DNA of 64,000 nt from Liopterus haemorrhoidalis (lineage: Eukaryota > Arthropoda > Insecta > Coleoptera > Dytiscidae). A program made the translations under genes and the position numbers. This document shows positions 45,166-56,712 of the stretch, one piece after another; the stretch's first letter is position 1; every line of letters starts with the position of its first letter. The DNA lies in the NCBI GenBank assembly GCA_963971575.1, contig OZ020624.1, positions 8,366,903 through 8,430,902 on the forward strand. Reading direction: 5' to 3'. A model generated the notes under the pieces. That model saw only the letters and a program-made list of their open reading frames with translations. It had not been told where the DNA came from and made no database searches.

Positions 45166-45708
45166 CAAAAAAGTAAATAAAATAAATATGATCAGATGTG
45201 AAACAAAAACCTGTACAGTAATATTTTATTGCCCCCAATAAATGTAAATAAAGGCGCTCGAATCTCACAGGTACAACTAGTAATTGAAAAAATTTTAACC
45301 TATATGAAATACAAACAGAAGCGGATTTAACGGCGGGCGAACCGGGCGCGCGCCCTGGGCCCCGACCTCTAAAGGGCCCCGCAAAAACCTAACTTTACAC
45401 TTTTTTCTAATGACAACAAGTTGGGTTTCATATGTGCAATTTTAATTACGTACAAGTTTACAATCGGCAGTAAAACCTGATAGTATGTTTATATTTGCTT
45501 ATTTTCATAAATTCATTACTTATTTTTTTATTATTTTATGTATACTGATTTTTTCGGAAAGATTTTGTTAAGGAAAGATTTTTAAAGTTCTTTCCTATAG
45601 AAAGACATGATGCGGAGTATCTAGAAGAGACAGTTTTATCTACCTTGCAAAATTTGCCAGTAGATATAAAATATTGTCGTGGACAATCGTACGACAATGC
45701 AGCAAATA

Positions 45709-47159
45709 CACGGTAAAAAAGGTTTTGTTGGAATTACTAAAATTTTAGTTACTCCAGCAAATTTTTTTAGTGGTATTTTAGACAACAATTTTTTTTGTCT
45801 TGACAACAAATTTTTCTAATCACATAAATTTGCATTGGGAACAAAATGTTTTTGCTGAAGTTTTTGTTCTAGGAACTAATTTTCATTAGTTAGAATTAGC
45901 AAATTTTTATGGTAACAAAAAATTATTTGTCTCACGAACTGATCATCTTTTGCCCGGGTAACCACCTTTGCTGGGGTGACTAATGAAATTAGTTAGAAGT
46001 ATATTACTAATTTCATTTGTTGTAATCTCAAATCAGAGATATTTTTATATTTAGTGATGAAAAAAAAACGCTATTAGAAGTCACAAAATTGAACTGGAAA
46101 TGTTATGACATCTAACAGATTTTGTTTTCGCAAAGAAATTTAAAAACATCTCTACCTGTAAAATGTATATATGTATTAAGAAAAATAAAACAAATTTTAT
46201 AATTTATTGTTATAATTTATTATTAACAAAATTTACAGTTATAAAATTTAATATGTAACAGGACATTAACTAATTTTAAGTTTGATTTTTAGTATGAACA
46301 TAAAACAATTAAATATTCAAAATTATTACAAATATTCATTTCCAATTTATATATGCCAGGCAAAAATTCACGTCTATAAACTTATACCCGGTTTATACAC
46401 TGCTTAGCTTAATGTAAATGGGCATAATAATAATTTTCACTTTTACTGATAAAACCATGTTCACAACAAAAAAATGAACATCTGTAAACTGATGAGAAAT
46501 TTTTAAATGGAGTTGTAAACAGGGTATAGTTTTTAGCATATTTCTATATGATTACAAAAATTCCACACCAAAGTATTAGCATTAATACACTATTTGTATT
46601 ATTAAAATCATTACCTGTTTTATTTATTGGGCTAGTTTACTCTTTTATCGAGTAGCCCAACTTTTTTAAACTGTCTCCTCAAGTTGTAATACGTTGAAAA
46701 TATTTGTGAAGTCCCCAAGATACTAATGTTCGGATACACTGCATTGTTGCACTTATTTGCTTATTAAACACAGCGCAGAAACTATCAACAGGTATTAAAA
46801 CGTCAACCACTAACAAAGCCTACGCCATATTGTTCCGAACTCAAAACGCATGTGCAAGGCATATACGTCACATACCTAGATGACTAACATGATTTGTTAG
46901 ATGCACAAAATTATTAAGTATCATTATACATTTGTTTCACATGGACTAACATATTTGTCGTAGCAACAAATTTAATTTGTAACCTTAACAAATAGGTATG
47001 AAACTAATTTCTCTTTGTTAGAATGACTTTAAGGTCTTAGTAAGATCAACCAATGTAATTGAAAAAATATTATCAGGGACAATTTTTTTCTGTTACTCTA
47101 GCAAAAACTTGGCCAAGTAAAATATTTTACTTGATGGAACAATGTCATTTTTCTCCGTG
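45709..47159. mobile_element. TA-flanked TIR element (CACGGTAAAAAAGG)
   Basis: CACGGTAAAAAAGG on the left, TTTTTCTCCGTG on the right; TA at 45707-45708 and 47160-47161. Removing it restores the AAN-SGKYNG junction of the hAT transposase, which proves the boundaries. Repeated TAACAAA/TTTGTTA motifs throughout; no transposase. 1451 bp, Tc1/mariner-type TSD. Confidence 0.88.
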
Positions 47160-47550
47160 TATGTCGGGCAAGTACAATGGTCTGCAAACAAGAATAAGAC
47201 AGCATGCTCCATCAGCAACGTTTATTCCGTGCTCTAGTCATTCACTTAATTTAGTTTGTAATGTTGCTGCAGAGAGTTGTAGTAATGCGGCCAGATAATT
47301 TTTATTCGTGCAAAATTTGTTTTTTTCTTTGCATCAATGTTTCGATGGAACATGTTATGCAATAAATTTGATAAAGGTTCTTATACATTAAAGAGAGTGT
47401 CAGATACAAGGTGGTCTGCCAGGGCTGATGCAGTTTAAGTGTTAAAATGTGGCTACAAAAATATTAAAGAGGCATTAGATGGAATATGCAACTCCACAAA
47501 CGAAAAAAAAAATGTTCTTATTGAAGCAAAATCATTACTTAAAAAATTGA

Positions 47551-48386
47551 TGTGAAGTGTGAATATTCACACATTTCAGGGTTTTACAGGTATATAATAA
47601 GTGAAGGCGGCATGCTGAGTGTCTAGGACAAATTTTACTTTGTAGTAATCACGGCAAAATGAACGATATTTTTTAAATAATTTATCGTCTGTTAATCATA
47701 TAATAAGATTGGTTATTAAATTTACGCTCTTAAAAACTAAATGCAACATTTGTCAAAATATAACTAGAATTTTGACAAAATAATTTCAACATAATAAAAA
47801 TGCAAAAAAAACAGAAAAAATGAAATTCACTCCGTACTCGAAACCCTTCGTTTCCAGCGAATTTTAGCTTACGACACCAGTGCTCTAACCACTACGCTAT
47901 CGCACGCCTTGCATGTGGGTGTCTTACATTGGTATAACTTTTGTAGTTTGTGAACCAAAAACCAAAATAAAATGCGTTATTTTCCGAAAACATAATCTGA
48001 TCAAAAATTCCTGTTGTACTATTTCGGTTCACACCAATATACATTAGTTAGAATTTTTTTTAGATTTTTATTTTAAACCATCTGGGCTACAGGGTGTGGG
48101 ACAAAAATTTTTTTTTCACAATTTTGTCTTAAATCGCATCAAAATAATTTATTTTGCAATAAAAATTTGATCGTTAATCCACGTACTAAGAGCTTTCATT
48201 TGATACCCTACTCAGAATTTTAAAACAAATATTTTTGTTTTCGATGAGCACATTTTTGTTTATATTTTTAGGGGGATATGTTTTTTGGGTGTTTTAGTAT
48301 TTTTCCTATGTGCGGGTCAAATAGTTGTATAAGCATGCCAAATTTCAACTCTCTAGGTTTAGCCGTTTGGCTACAATTTTTACCGA

Positions 48387-48423
<37 letters not shown>

Positions 48424-48487
48424 GAGACAGACAGACGACAAAATGACGGTATAAGGGTTTTTTGGTCATACCTACAAAACCCTAAAA
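47551..48487 (+). mobile_element. M2 element, copy b, inserted in the hAT transposase
   Basis: Starts TGTGAAGTGTGAATATTCAC and CAGGGTTTTACAGG; ends (CAGA)n, GGTATAAGGGTTTTTTGGTC and CTACAAAACCCTAAAA. The hAT frame resumes at once after it, and TGA may be a 3-bp target duplication. tRNA-like module on the minus strand at 47828-47915 (ATAGCGTAGTGGTTAGAGCA). No ORF. Confidence 0.85.
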
Positions 48488-49359
48488 AATGAATGATTAT
48501 GAAACTGATGTTATGAATAAAATTTTGCAAAGAATCAATGCAACAAGTAAATCTTTACAATCTATTGACTGGATAATTGTTAAAGGTGCGTCATTATTAA
48601 AAAGTCTAGAAATTTTTATTAATGAAAAAATCAGACATAATTTTATCGAAATAGAATTGGAAGTTAAAGAACTTACAGATAAATCATTTGAAGATGATCG
48701 CAAGAAAAGATGTATAGAAAATCGAAAGGATTTTTTTTTACATAATGTACTCTACGTTATATGCGATCATTTAATAGCAGAACTGAACAGACGTGGACAA
48801 ATCTATGAAAATGTTATAGGTAATTTTAGAGTTTTTTTCGTGTTTAAATTGTGTGTAGAAGAAAAGAAAAAATGCGTTAATAATTTAATAGAAATGTACA
48901 AAGATGACATTGATTCAAGTAATTTTAAAGATGAGTTGGAACCAGTGGCGGCTGAGACAGGGAGGCACTGGGACAGTGACCTCCTAAAAATTTTTAGTAA
49001 AAAAGCTAAATTTAATACTTTATTTATACTTCTTTAAAATTGCATTAAAGTAGCTAGATATATCTGCATATTTTTATTTTTATTATTTCTTATTCAAAGA
49101 TTTTTCATATAAATGTTAGATTTAAAAAATCTAAATCAAGAAAACAACGCTCGGACACTTCACGGAGTGTCCCAAGATACAGCGTTGCCACATGCAATAT
49201 CTAATGTTCTTATCTACATATTAGCAAAACTTTACTAGTAACGGCAACAGCGGCGAAGGTTAGTGTTGTATGTATTAGTGAATTACGGCCGGTGTCCCGT
49301 AGCTTAGTTCGGTCGTTGTGATTTGTGACAAATACTTAAACGTGAAAATGAATCGAATG

Positions 49360-49414
49360 AAGCACGTTAGTTTTATTAAAATATACTGTATATTTTAATA
49401 AAACTAACGTGCTT
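49360..49414. repeat. Perfect 26-bp hairpin
   Basis: Arms 49360-49385 and 49389-49414 are exact reverse complements with loop CTG. In the other family copy (near 20840-20880, minus strand) only one arm exists, so the left arm is an extra inverted duplicate replacing a few bases. Confidence 0.9.
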
Positions 49415-49443
49415 AACTATGAAACAAAATTATTAATAAAAAA

Positions 49444-49971
49444 TCAGCTGTGGCCACCACAGGACCGACCGCCATTATAAAGTACTTGTATAAAATATAT
49501 TCTAGCAGCAGAGTAGAAATAACTTGGCCTAATATTTTTTAACAGAGATATTATTTATCATGAACATGGAAACGTTACATATAAGTATGAAAATTATTGC
49601 ATTTATAGCAACTTTTGTTAAATAAATTTTTTCGAAATATTTTTCTGTTGCTAAATATTCGCAAAAATCTTAAAATCGACACACGAGTAAACTCCCATTT
49701 TTAGTCAACCGATTTTTACCAAAAGTTGATCAACTCGTGCCATTGATGGCAGAAGCTTAAATATGAAGTTTCATAAAAATCCTTTTAGCCGAATTTGCTC
49801 TACACGTGTACACAGACAGACAGACGAACGGACGGACAGACGGACAGACGGACGGACAGACAGACCGACAGACATCATGCTAAAAATAGTCAAAACGTTA
49901 TGTAGGGACCTCAATTCGTGGAGATCCATCGAAATCTCGAAATCGGTATGATCACAATACCTCCCTTATAT
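49444..49971 (+). mobile_element. M1 repeat element, copy c
   Basis: TCAGCTGTGGCCACCACAGG, ACCGACCGCC, the CCATTGATGGCAGAAGC block, a CAGA/CGGA tract at 49813-49875, GGGACCTCAATTCGTGG, end ATACCTCCCTTATATG. Comparison with hAT copy 1 shows that about 15-20 bp of target were lost at the insertion point rather than duplicated. Confidence 0.75.
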
Positions 49972-50081
49972 GCCAATATTTTCCAACAGGATAAAAATGG
50001 AAATAGAACATTTAATAGAAAGTTTAGCGAAAAACAATATTTAAATACAAGTTGGTTGTGTGGATGTGATAAATAAAATGT

Positions 50082-50312
50082 TTGTTTTTTGTTTCGTGCT
50101 CATCAGACGCATATGAAATAAAGACAGTAAATAGTGTTAAAGATATTAAACATTTCATAGATAAAGTTCTTAAACATAATGTGTCTCATAAACATATGCA
50201 TTATTCGGTCAAATTTGCCATGCTGGGATCGGTAAATATACGATTTCAAATTGATACTGCGTATAAACGTTCAATTAAAGAACATAACGAAAAGGTTAAA
50301 TCTAATATTTAA
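50082..50312 (+). pseudogene. hAT transposase TTF-region relic
   Basis: A 76-codon frame with DIKHFIDKVLKHNVSHKHM, KFAMLGSVNIRFQIDTAYKR and SIKEHNEKVKSN. The last parts match the stretch after the TTF zinc finger of ZMYM1-like hAT transposases (VNI-x-QL-x-AY-x-SI-x-HN). Also present, broken by insertions, in copy 1 near 19572-19715 and 20317-20345. The rest of the transposase is absent from both copies. Confidence 0.6.
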
Positions 50313-50406
50313 ATACATGTGAATATGTGTAGGTATCTGCTTAATTAATAACCAAATATGTTATGTTTCTGATTACAAAGCATTGTCTTAATAATATTGC
50401 AATTTT

Positions 50407-50432
50407 AATAATAATAATAATAATAATAATAG
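50407..50432 (+). repeat. (AAT)n microsatellite
   Basis: About eight trinucleotide units of AAT in the hAT copy 2; the counterpart in copy 1 is at 19465-19485. Confidence 0.8.
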
Positions 50433-51225
50433 CAGTAATAACTACAAAAATGATAATACTAATATTGACCATAAATCTTAATAAAAGTGCCAATTTGTCA
50501 GTTTTTCTAGTTGCAGAACATATTTTCAGGTATTTTTTATTTATTTACTTTTTTCTCGTATAACTATATTTTAAAAGATATATATGGGAAAAAAAGTGTC
50601 CCCCCAAATATTTTACTCACCAGCCGCTACTGGTTGGAACAGTTTTTAATCTTTTTAGATGAAGAAGACAAGCTATCAATTGATAATATATACAAAAAGG
50701 CATTAGATATGAAAGCAACTTTTTCAAATGTGGAAATTATTTTTAAAATTTTGTTAACCATGCCAATTTCTAACGCATCGGGGGAACGCTCATTTTCTTG
50801 TCTAAAAAGGGTAAAAAATTATCTAAGAAATTCAATGTCAGAGGAAAGACTTAATAATATGGCTATTTTATATATAAAGAGCGATTTACTTAAAATTATT
50901 GATTGTGATGAGATAGTTAAAAGGTTTGCAAAACGAAAAGCAAGGAAAACATTTATTTAAATATTTTCACATTTGAAATTTCTATTTCAAGTAAAATTCT
51001 ATGATTTTTTCGTTCATATTGTTCCTCTGATACGTATACTATCATTAATTATAATTATACTTTTATATACATACATTCAACTATTAGTTCAAAATTTTGT
51101 GATTATTATTATATTATATTAAAATTTTATTGGAATTTTATTATTTTCCTTGTCTCTTTCGTTTTATTGAGGGGCCCAATATTTTTCCTGCGCCCGGGGC
51201 CTTAACTGACCTAAATCCGCCACTG

Positions 51226-51669
51226 AATACAAATATACAGCTGAGTGACTATTCTATTACAGGCCTGATATATTATAGGAGTGGCATATATAAATGTAGT
51301 ACAAATTCCTTCAAATTTGCCAAATAATAGATAATGGATATTGTGACGTTTCATGCAATAAGAATATGAATTATATTCTTTAGATCTCTTACAATTTAGA
51401 CAGTAAATCATACTAGTGCTGTGTTATTTATTTGTTTTTGCTGCGATTATTTTTCGATGGATCGCTGTGCCCAAAGAAGAAGAAGAAGAAGAAAGCAGTT
51501 CTTTGCCATTATATTGCTTCTGTTTAATTTTTCGAGCTATTTCAAATTTTCAACCTTAATTTTGACTTATTCAAACTTGTTTTTTTGTCTGTACAAAATT
51601 TCTTTTATTGTGTACTTGAATAATAATTTATTTATCCTGTTCATGTTTAATGTATTTTAAATTAATATG
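51226..51669. other. Unassigned sequence
   Basis: Starts with the hAT TSD. A short (AGA)n run at 51476-51493. No gene recognised. Confidence 0.3.
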
Positions 51670-51745
51670 TATACTAGACTAGATAGGCTGTGTTAGGCGC
51701 GAATAGTTATTTTTGCTATGCGTCAAAAATTTTAACTAACTCTTA
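51670..51745 (-). repeat. Dispersed repeat, copy 2 (GGCGCACAACAACC family)
   Basis: Minus strand reads GAGTTAGTTAAAATTTTTGA, then CGCGCCTAACACAGCC, matching 6285-6365 with substitutions. Confidence 0.5.
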
Positions 51746-52865
51746 TTTAGTCACCCAAAATATACTTGTGTACTAAGACATCGACATAAAAAAAAATAAC
51801 TGACAAAATTAACAAAAATTTGATGTAGTTTAAATGAAATAATGCACGCCATTTGCATTTAATATTTTATAAACACGCATTCACAAAGCAAACAAAGGCG
51901 AGGAAATGCTGTCTAAAAGAACGGAAGGTAAACTCACACTGCCAACAAAATAAACATACCATCCGCCATAATGAACCAACATAAAATTAAATCCTTCCTA
52001 CACATTCTATCATCAAAATAACTCATAATTATATATTAAATAATCACACTTCCTCTAAAAAACCGAACCGCCCCTGCTTGTCAACTGAATACTCTTTTCA
52101 AAAAGACCCTTTTGCAATACCAGTGGCCTAATAAATATAATACCATACTACCTTCAATGAAAACGATAAAAAAAGAATCCTTTTACACCACAAAATTGAT
52201 CTGTATAGAAGTGCTAATTCAGTCGGTAAAGTAGAAATTATAGGTCGGTAAATGATTGTTGGAATATCTGAAGAACCGATAACAATGTACTCCCACTTCG
52301 GCAGGATTTGTTTATGAAACATGAATATATCGGATTACATGTACCGACTATAGATTTTTCTGTGCTCTATTTTATATAAAAGTGGGAGTCATTTTTTTAG
52401 AAATTCGGTCTTTGATCTTCTTTATTGTTTGTAGTGCCGACGTTTAAAAAATATTATGTAGTACAATAAAGTGACGATCGTTTTTAAGCGCATCGGATAG
52501 CTCCGTCTATTCTAGTTGTGCTATGTAATACCGCCCTTAGATCCGGACTAGAGAGACCTCTGTTTGGGTCCTGTGTCTCAAGTACGCTTTTTTCTGCACA
52601 AGAGTTTAGTATGTTTTGTATAGTTAACGAGATTTTATATGCCGATTGACTGACAGGGAACCGGTAAACAAATTTATATCTATTTCACACAGTTCTGTGT
52701 AAAATTTAATGAAGTCTGTTATTTAATTTTTTTATCTTCTTTTATTACATTTGAATATATGCCAGGGAGGTAAGGTGGTAATGTTTGCGTATGACCTTGT
52801 CTTCTCGCCAAATATGTGCAGCCATATTGTGTTGGCTAATGTCATTTGTTGACGTTTTGTCGTGC
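51746..52865. other. Unassigned sequence
   Basis: Open frame at 52128-52322 on the minus strand has no recognised domain. A more balanced patch lies at 52490-52570. No repeat pair found. Confidence 0.3.
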
Positions 52866-52867
52866 TA

Positions 52868-53473
52868 CGAGGGTTGCCTTTTATGTTTCGGGATTTGAGA
52901 TCAAAAACAATTATTCATGAACAGAAGTGGCTTTATTGTTTTTCAAAATATTCTCCATGAAGATCAATACACTTTTGCATGCGTTTGAACCAATTTTCGA
53001 AGCACTTTTTTCACTCTGATTGAGACTTTTTCCACTGCGATTGTCATATTATGTGGGATATAACGTGAACAAATCTTTTTGACGGCCAAATGTCCATGCA
53101 ATAGTGAATGTATACTAGACCCACTAATGCCCCAGGATACCTCAATCTCATGATAAGTCACATGACGATCTTGCAGTATCAGTTCACGCACAGCATCAAT
53201 GTTTTCCAGAACAACAACCGATTTTGGATGACCTTCACGAAATTCGTCCTTAAGCAAACTACGACCAAGATTAAAGTCGGAAAATCATCGATAAACAGTA
53301 GTCCTTGATGGTGCTTCGCCAGAATTCGAATTAAGCTCATCGATGATCTGTTGTTGGGTTAGTCCAGGTCGAGAGTTGTAAAAAATAATCGCTCGAAAAT
53401 GTTCACGATTTAATTCCATTTTTAGCCGATATGAATTTTTTCAAGTTACTGTAAACGACACAAATAGTGCTCG
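52868..53473 (-). mobile_element. 606-bp mariner deletion derivative
   Basis: CGAGGGTTGCCTTTTATG at the left, GTGCTCG at the right; TA at 52866-52867 and 53474-53475. Same terminal family as 23697-24683. Less than half the length of a full mariner. Confidence 0.9.
52933..53419 (-). pseudogene. Mariner transposase pseudogene, core deleted
   Basis: MELNREHFRAIIFYNSR, LTQQQIIDELNS, then one stop in the first HTH, then LKDEFREGHPKSVVVLENID, AVRELILQDRHVTYHEIEVS, SSIHSLLHGHLAVKKICS and IPHNMTIA. The reading then jumps, with a frame change, to the C-terminal FENWFKRMQKCIDLHGEYFE and a stop. The whole DD34D catalytic domain is missing; the two HTH motifs and both TIRs remain. Confidence 0.92.
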
Positions 53474-53554
53474 TAAGTACAGAAAATACTTTATTGTAAA
53501 AAAACATGAAAAATACACTATACAAAGTATTTGCCATCGCTTGTTATTATTTTT

Positions 53555-53778
53555 ACCGACCGCCAATATATATAAGGGAGGTATTGTGATCATATCAGTT
53601 TTGACGTTTCGAGATTTCGATGGATCTCCACGAATTGAGGTCCCTACATAACGTTTTGACTATTTTTAGCATGATGTCTGTCGGTCTGTCTGTCCATCCA
53701 TCGGTCTGTCTGTTGGTCCGTGTACACGTGCAGAGCCAATTCGGCTTAAAGGATTTTTATGAACTTCATATTTAAGTT
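53555..53778 (-). mobile_element. M1 repeat element, copy d, truncated
   Basis: ACCGACCGCCAATATATATA, AGGGAGGTATTGTGATCAT, CACGAATTGAGGTCCCTAC, a short GTCTGTC tract and TATGAACTTCATATTTAAG. It keeps the 3' part only, in minus orientation, consistent with 5' truncation. Confidence 0.7.
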
Positions 53779-54000
53779 GTATAAATATATTCTTTGACCG
53801 TATTAAATGGTTTGGATACGTATTAATTTAGTGGGGTATCGGTCTAATAAAACTACGTTCTTTTCTTGTCAAATAGTTAAAACATATTTTATTTGCTTAC
53901 TAGTTTCGATTCTCTCTGAATCATTTTCAAAGCCTAAAAGAAATTGAATTACAAAATTATTATATCGATTTTATTTATTTTTTTATACAGAAACAATGTT

Positions 54001-54057
<57 letters not shown>

Positions 54058-55683
54058 ATACAACCGACGTGGTCAGACCAATGATATCCAACAGGCGACC
54101 TAAGACCTACCGTTATTTAAAGGATTTCGCGTGTATATATGCCAGATATAGAATCTACCAGTTATAACTCTCAGGGCACACTGAGAGGGGTAAGAAAATC
54201 TCAAAAAAAAAAATTCGCTATGTTTAATAAACATTATTAGACCCAGTATATGGAACCGCTTTTTCAGTATCACCTGTATAAAATAGTGTTGTTCAATCGA
54301 CATTGTCAGGCCTTGCGACGTTGCCAATTTTATCATAGTGTATAATATGATTTGTAAAGCTGAAAACATTCAAACCGACTCATTCAGTCCTACTGTTCAG
54401 GAGTATGTTTACACTCAAGAGTGCATTTTAAATAAATAATAATAATATTATATGTGAAAAAACACTTGTTGATAATTCATATACGTATTTGCAATGTAAC
54501 ATGTGGATCAAAATGTCCTTTCTTCGGGCGGCTATGTTTTATATAAGAAAATCTCCTTTTTTTTCGACAAATGACACGTGCATTATGAATACTCAATTAA
54601 CAAAAGAAGATCTGCGATTTATAATACATAAGCCATCTGAGACTGAAAGACTTTTTGATCATAAGTTAGTAATTACATTTAATATATGCCGATTATTATT
54701 TTATACATAAAATATATTCGGGGGATCCTCCTGTGCTGTTTTTTTCACGCGTTTTTGAAAATGATTACACTTCAAATTAAATAATTTTGTTACTCAATAA
54801 AATGAAGAAATATTAGTCAATACTGTCGCATACTTGACCCGAAAAGCACAGCCACTAGGTTGTACTGCGCATTAAAATATATTTTTACAAATTGTATCTT
54901 GGTTTTAATTATATTGGCGTATTATTTACGTATTTTGTTATTAAGGACATTTATTACTGTATAAATTCAGTAAACTATTACTGTCGTGATAATAAAAGGT
55001 AATATTTACAATTATATTTCTCATATGAAAAATAAAGAGAAGTCATCATCATCATTGACGCGACAGCACGAGATGAGTCTAGATCTCTTGATTTCAAGTT
55101 TTGTGACCACATTTTCAATCTGTGTACATGTAGGAGTAATATAGACAGGATTACGTCTATTTTTTAGCGCACACAGAAATGCCCGTACAGCTTATAGCCG
55201 GTTGCTAAGCAGAGCCCGTAATTTGTCTAAATATGTTTTTACACAAATTATTTTAACAATTTAATTATTATCTACTTGCGAGCGGTCAACGGCAAGCACA
55301 AACGATTTATTGCTGGCAGCCACAGGCTTGCTTGTGATAAGTAAAATTAAGCAAGATCCTTAGAATCACCGATAAACGAAATTTTATACACCAAAAAGAA
55401 GTATGCGTGTCAGGTGGATCATAAACGAGAAAAAAATAATATTTGTAAAAGGTTGTTTAATTAGACCTTTTTGTTATATCTCACTGTTTTTTTTTTTTTT
55501 TTAGTGCAGTTTCGGCTCTGGCAATTCTCAAATTTACGGTGAGCCGAAACTACAGTCAGTGAACTAATCTGTGAAACGTAACAACAAGCATCATTTAACA
55601 ACCTTTTATCTTCTAAGTGAAATTTACAAAGTTGTGGAAAATTTACATATATAAATAAAATTGGAGGTTAAATCTGTTCTTTT
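53779..55683. other. Mostly unassigned; AT microsatellite
   Basis: (TA)n at 54004-54055. A poly-T run at 55485-55502 is followed by a GTTTCGGCTC/GAGCCGAAAC hairpin (about 55509-55550). Frames at 54100-54369 and 54489-54710 have no recognisable domain. Confidence 0.4.
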
Positions 55684-56712
55684 TTAGGGTTTTGTAAAAC
55701 CCTTATACCGTCATTTTGTCGTCTGTCTGTCTGTTCGGTAAAAATTGTAGCCAAACGGCTAAACCTAGAGGTTGAAATTTGACATGCTTATACAACTCTT
55801 TGACCCGCACATAGGAAAAATACTAAAACATCTAAAAAACATATTCCCCTAAAAATATAAGCAAATATATGCACAATAAATTTTTTTACAGTTCTGTGTA
55901 TGGTATCAAATGAAAGCCCTTGAAACCTGAATTAACAATCAAAATTTTGTTTTTGCAAAATAAATTATTTTGACGCGATTTTTGCGAGAATTGTGCAAAA
56001 TTTTGTCCCACACCCTGTAGCCCAGATGGTTTAAACTAAAAATCTGAAAAAATTCTAAGTAATGTACATTGGTGTGAACCGGAATAGTAAAACAGGAATT
56101 TTTGATCAGATTATGTTTTCGGAAAATAACGCATTTTTTGTGTTTTTAACTAAAATAAGTAAAATATTTAATCCGCTATTTAACACAGTAAAGGAGTGAA
56201 CGTTCGTAGATCAGTGGTAACGTTCTCGCTTCGTAAGTTGCAAACTACTGTTCAACTCCCGTCAATTTTTATTTATTCTGTTTTTTTTTTGCATTTTTAT
56301 TTTGTTTAAATTATTTTGTCAAAATTCTAGTTATATTTTGGCAAATGTTGCATTTAATTTTTGCCCAACCTGTATTTTTGGGAATCATAAAATATAGATT
56401 AAATATATTCGAATCAATTTGATTTTGTGTTGATATTATAATTTAATTCTATGTTTGAATGTATACGAAATCAGAGGGGCGGAGTTTATGACTTAAACAA
56501 CCAATGGAAGCCGTAGGCGCAATTTTCAAAATATTAATGAACCTTGCTATATAAAAAAAAAATACTGCAAATTTTTAGAAACCCAAATAATGGTATTAGG
56601 CATTCGAATTAAAATTAATAAAAAAATATTTTAACATAAAATTTGTTTTGGCTTCCCAAATAATCATCATTCACTAAATACCTGCGAAACCCTGAAACGT
56701 GTGAAAATTCAC
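55684..56712 (-). mobile_element. M2 element, copy c
   Basis: Inverted relative to copies a and b: AGGGTTTTGTAAAACCC, then CCGTCATTTTGTCGTCTGTC, GAGGTTGAAATTTGACATG, a tRNA-like module at about 56203-56267 (CGTAGATCAGTGGTAACG), the block AATCAGAGGGGCGGA, and the end GAAACCCTGAAACGTGTG with the hairpin GTGTGAAAATTCACAC. No ORF. Confidence 0.78.

Larger units (their letters stand above)
48943..50632 (+). mobile_element. Non-autonomous hAT (CAGTGGCGGCTG family), copy 2
   Basis: CAGTGGCGGCTGAGACAGG to CCAGCCGCTACTG with an exact 8-bp TSD GTTGGAAC at 48935-48942 and 50633-50640, inserted in another hAT's transposase frame. Homologue of 19265-21249 in the other orientation. Carries an M1 element (49444-49971), a 26-bp perfect hairpin (49360-49414) and a 76-codon transposase relic (50082-50312). 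Confidence 0.95.
45557..50957 (+). pseudogene. hAT transposase (ZMYM1-like), interrupted three times
   Basis: Piece 1 (45557-45708): HDAEYLEETVLSTLQNLP, CRGQSYDNAAN, around a catalytic Asp of the RNase H-like fold. Piece 2 (47162-47550): SGKYNGLQTRIRQHAP, CSSHSLNLVC, then after a frame break SDTRWSARADAV. Piece 3 (48489-48942): NKILQRINATSKSLQSID and an acidic SSNFKDELE. Piece 4 (50641-50957): NIYKKALDMKATFS, LLTMPISNASGERSFSCLKR and SMSEERLNNMAILYIKSDLL, the C-terminal dimerisation domain, ending in a stop. The pieces join in family order once the insertions are skipped. The TTF/DNA-binding N-terminus is absent. Not functional. Confidence 0.9.
45316..51225 (+). mobile_element. hAT element with disrupted ZMYM1-like transposase
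   Basis: CAGAAGCGGATTTA at the left and TAAATCCGCCACTG at the right, with GGGGCCC-rich subterminal sequence on both sides. Exact 8-bp TSD AATACAAA (45308-45315, 51226-51233). Its transposase lies on the plus strand in four pieces separated by three insertions (45709-47159, about 47551-48487, 48943-50632). Without these, the element is about 1.8 kb, so the N-terminal part of the transposase was probably lost before the insertions. Confidence 0.95.
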
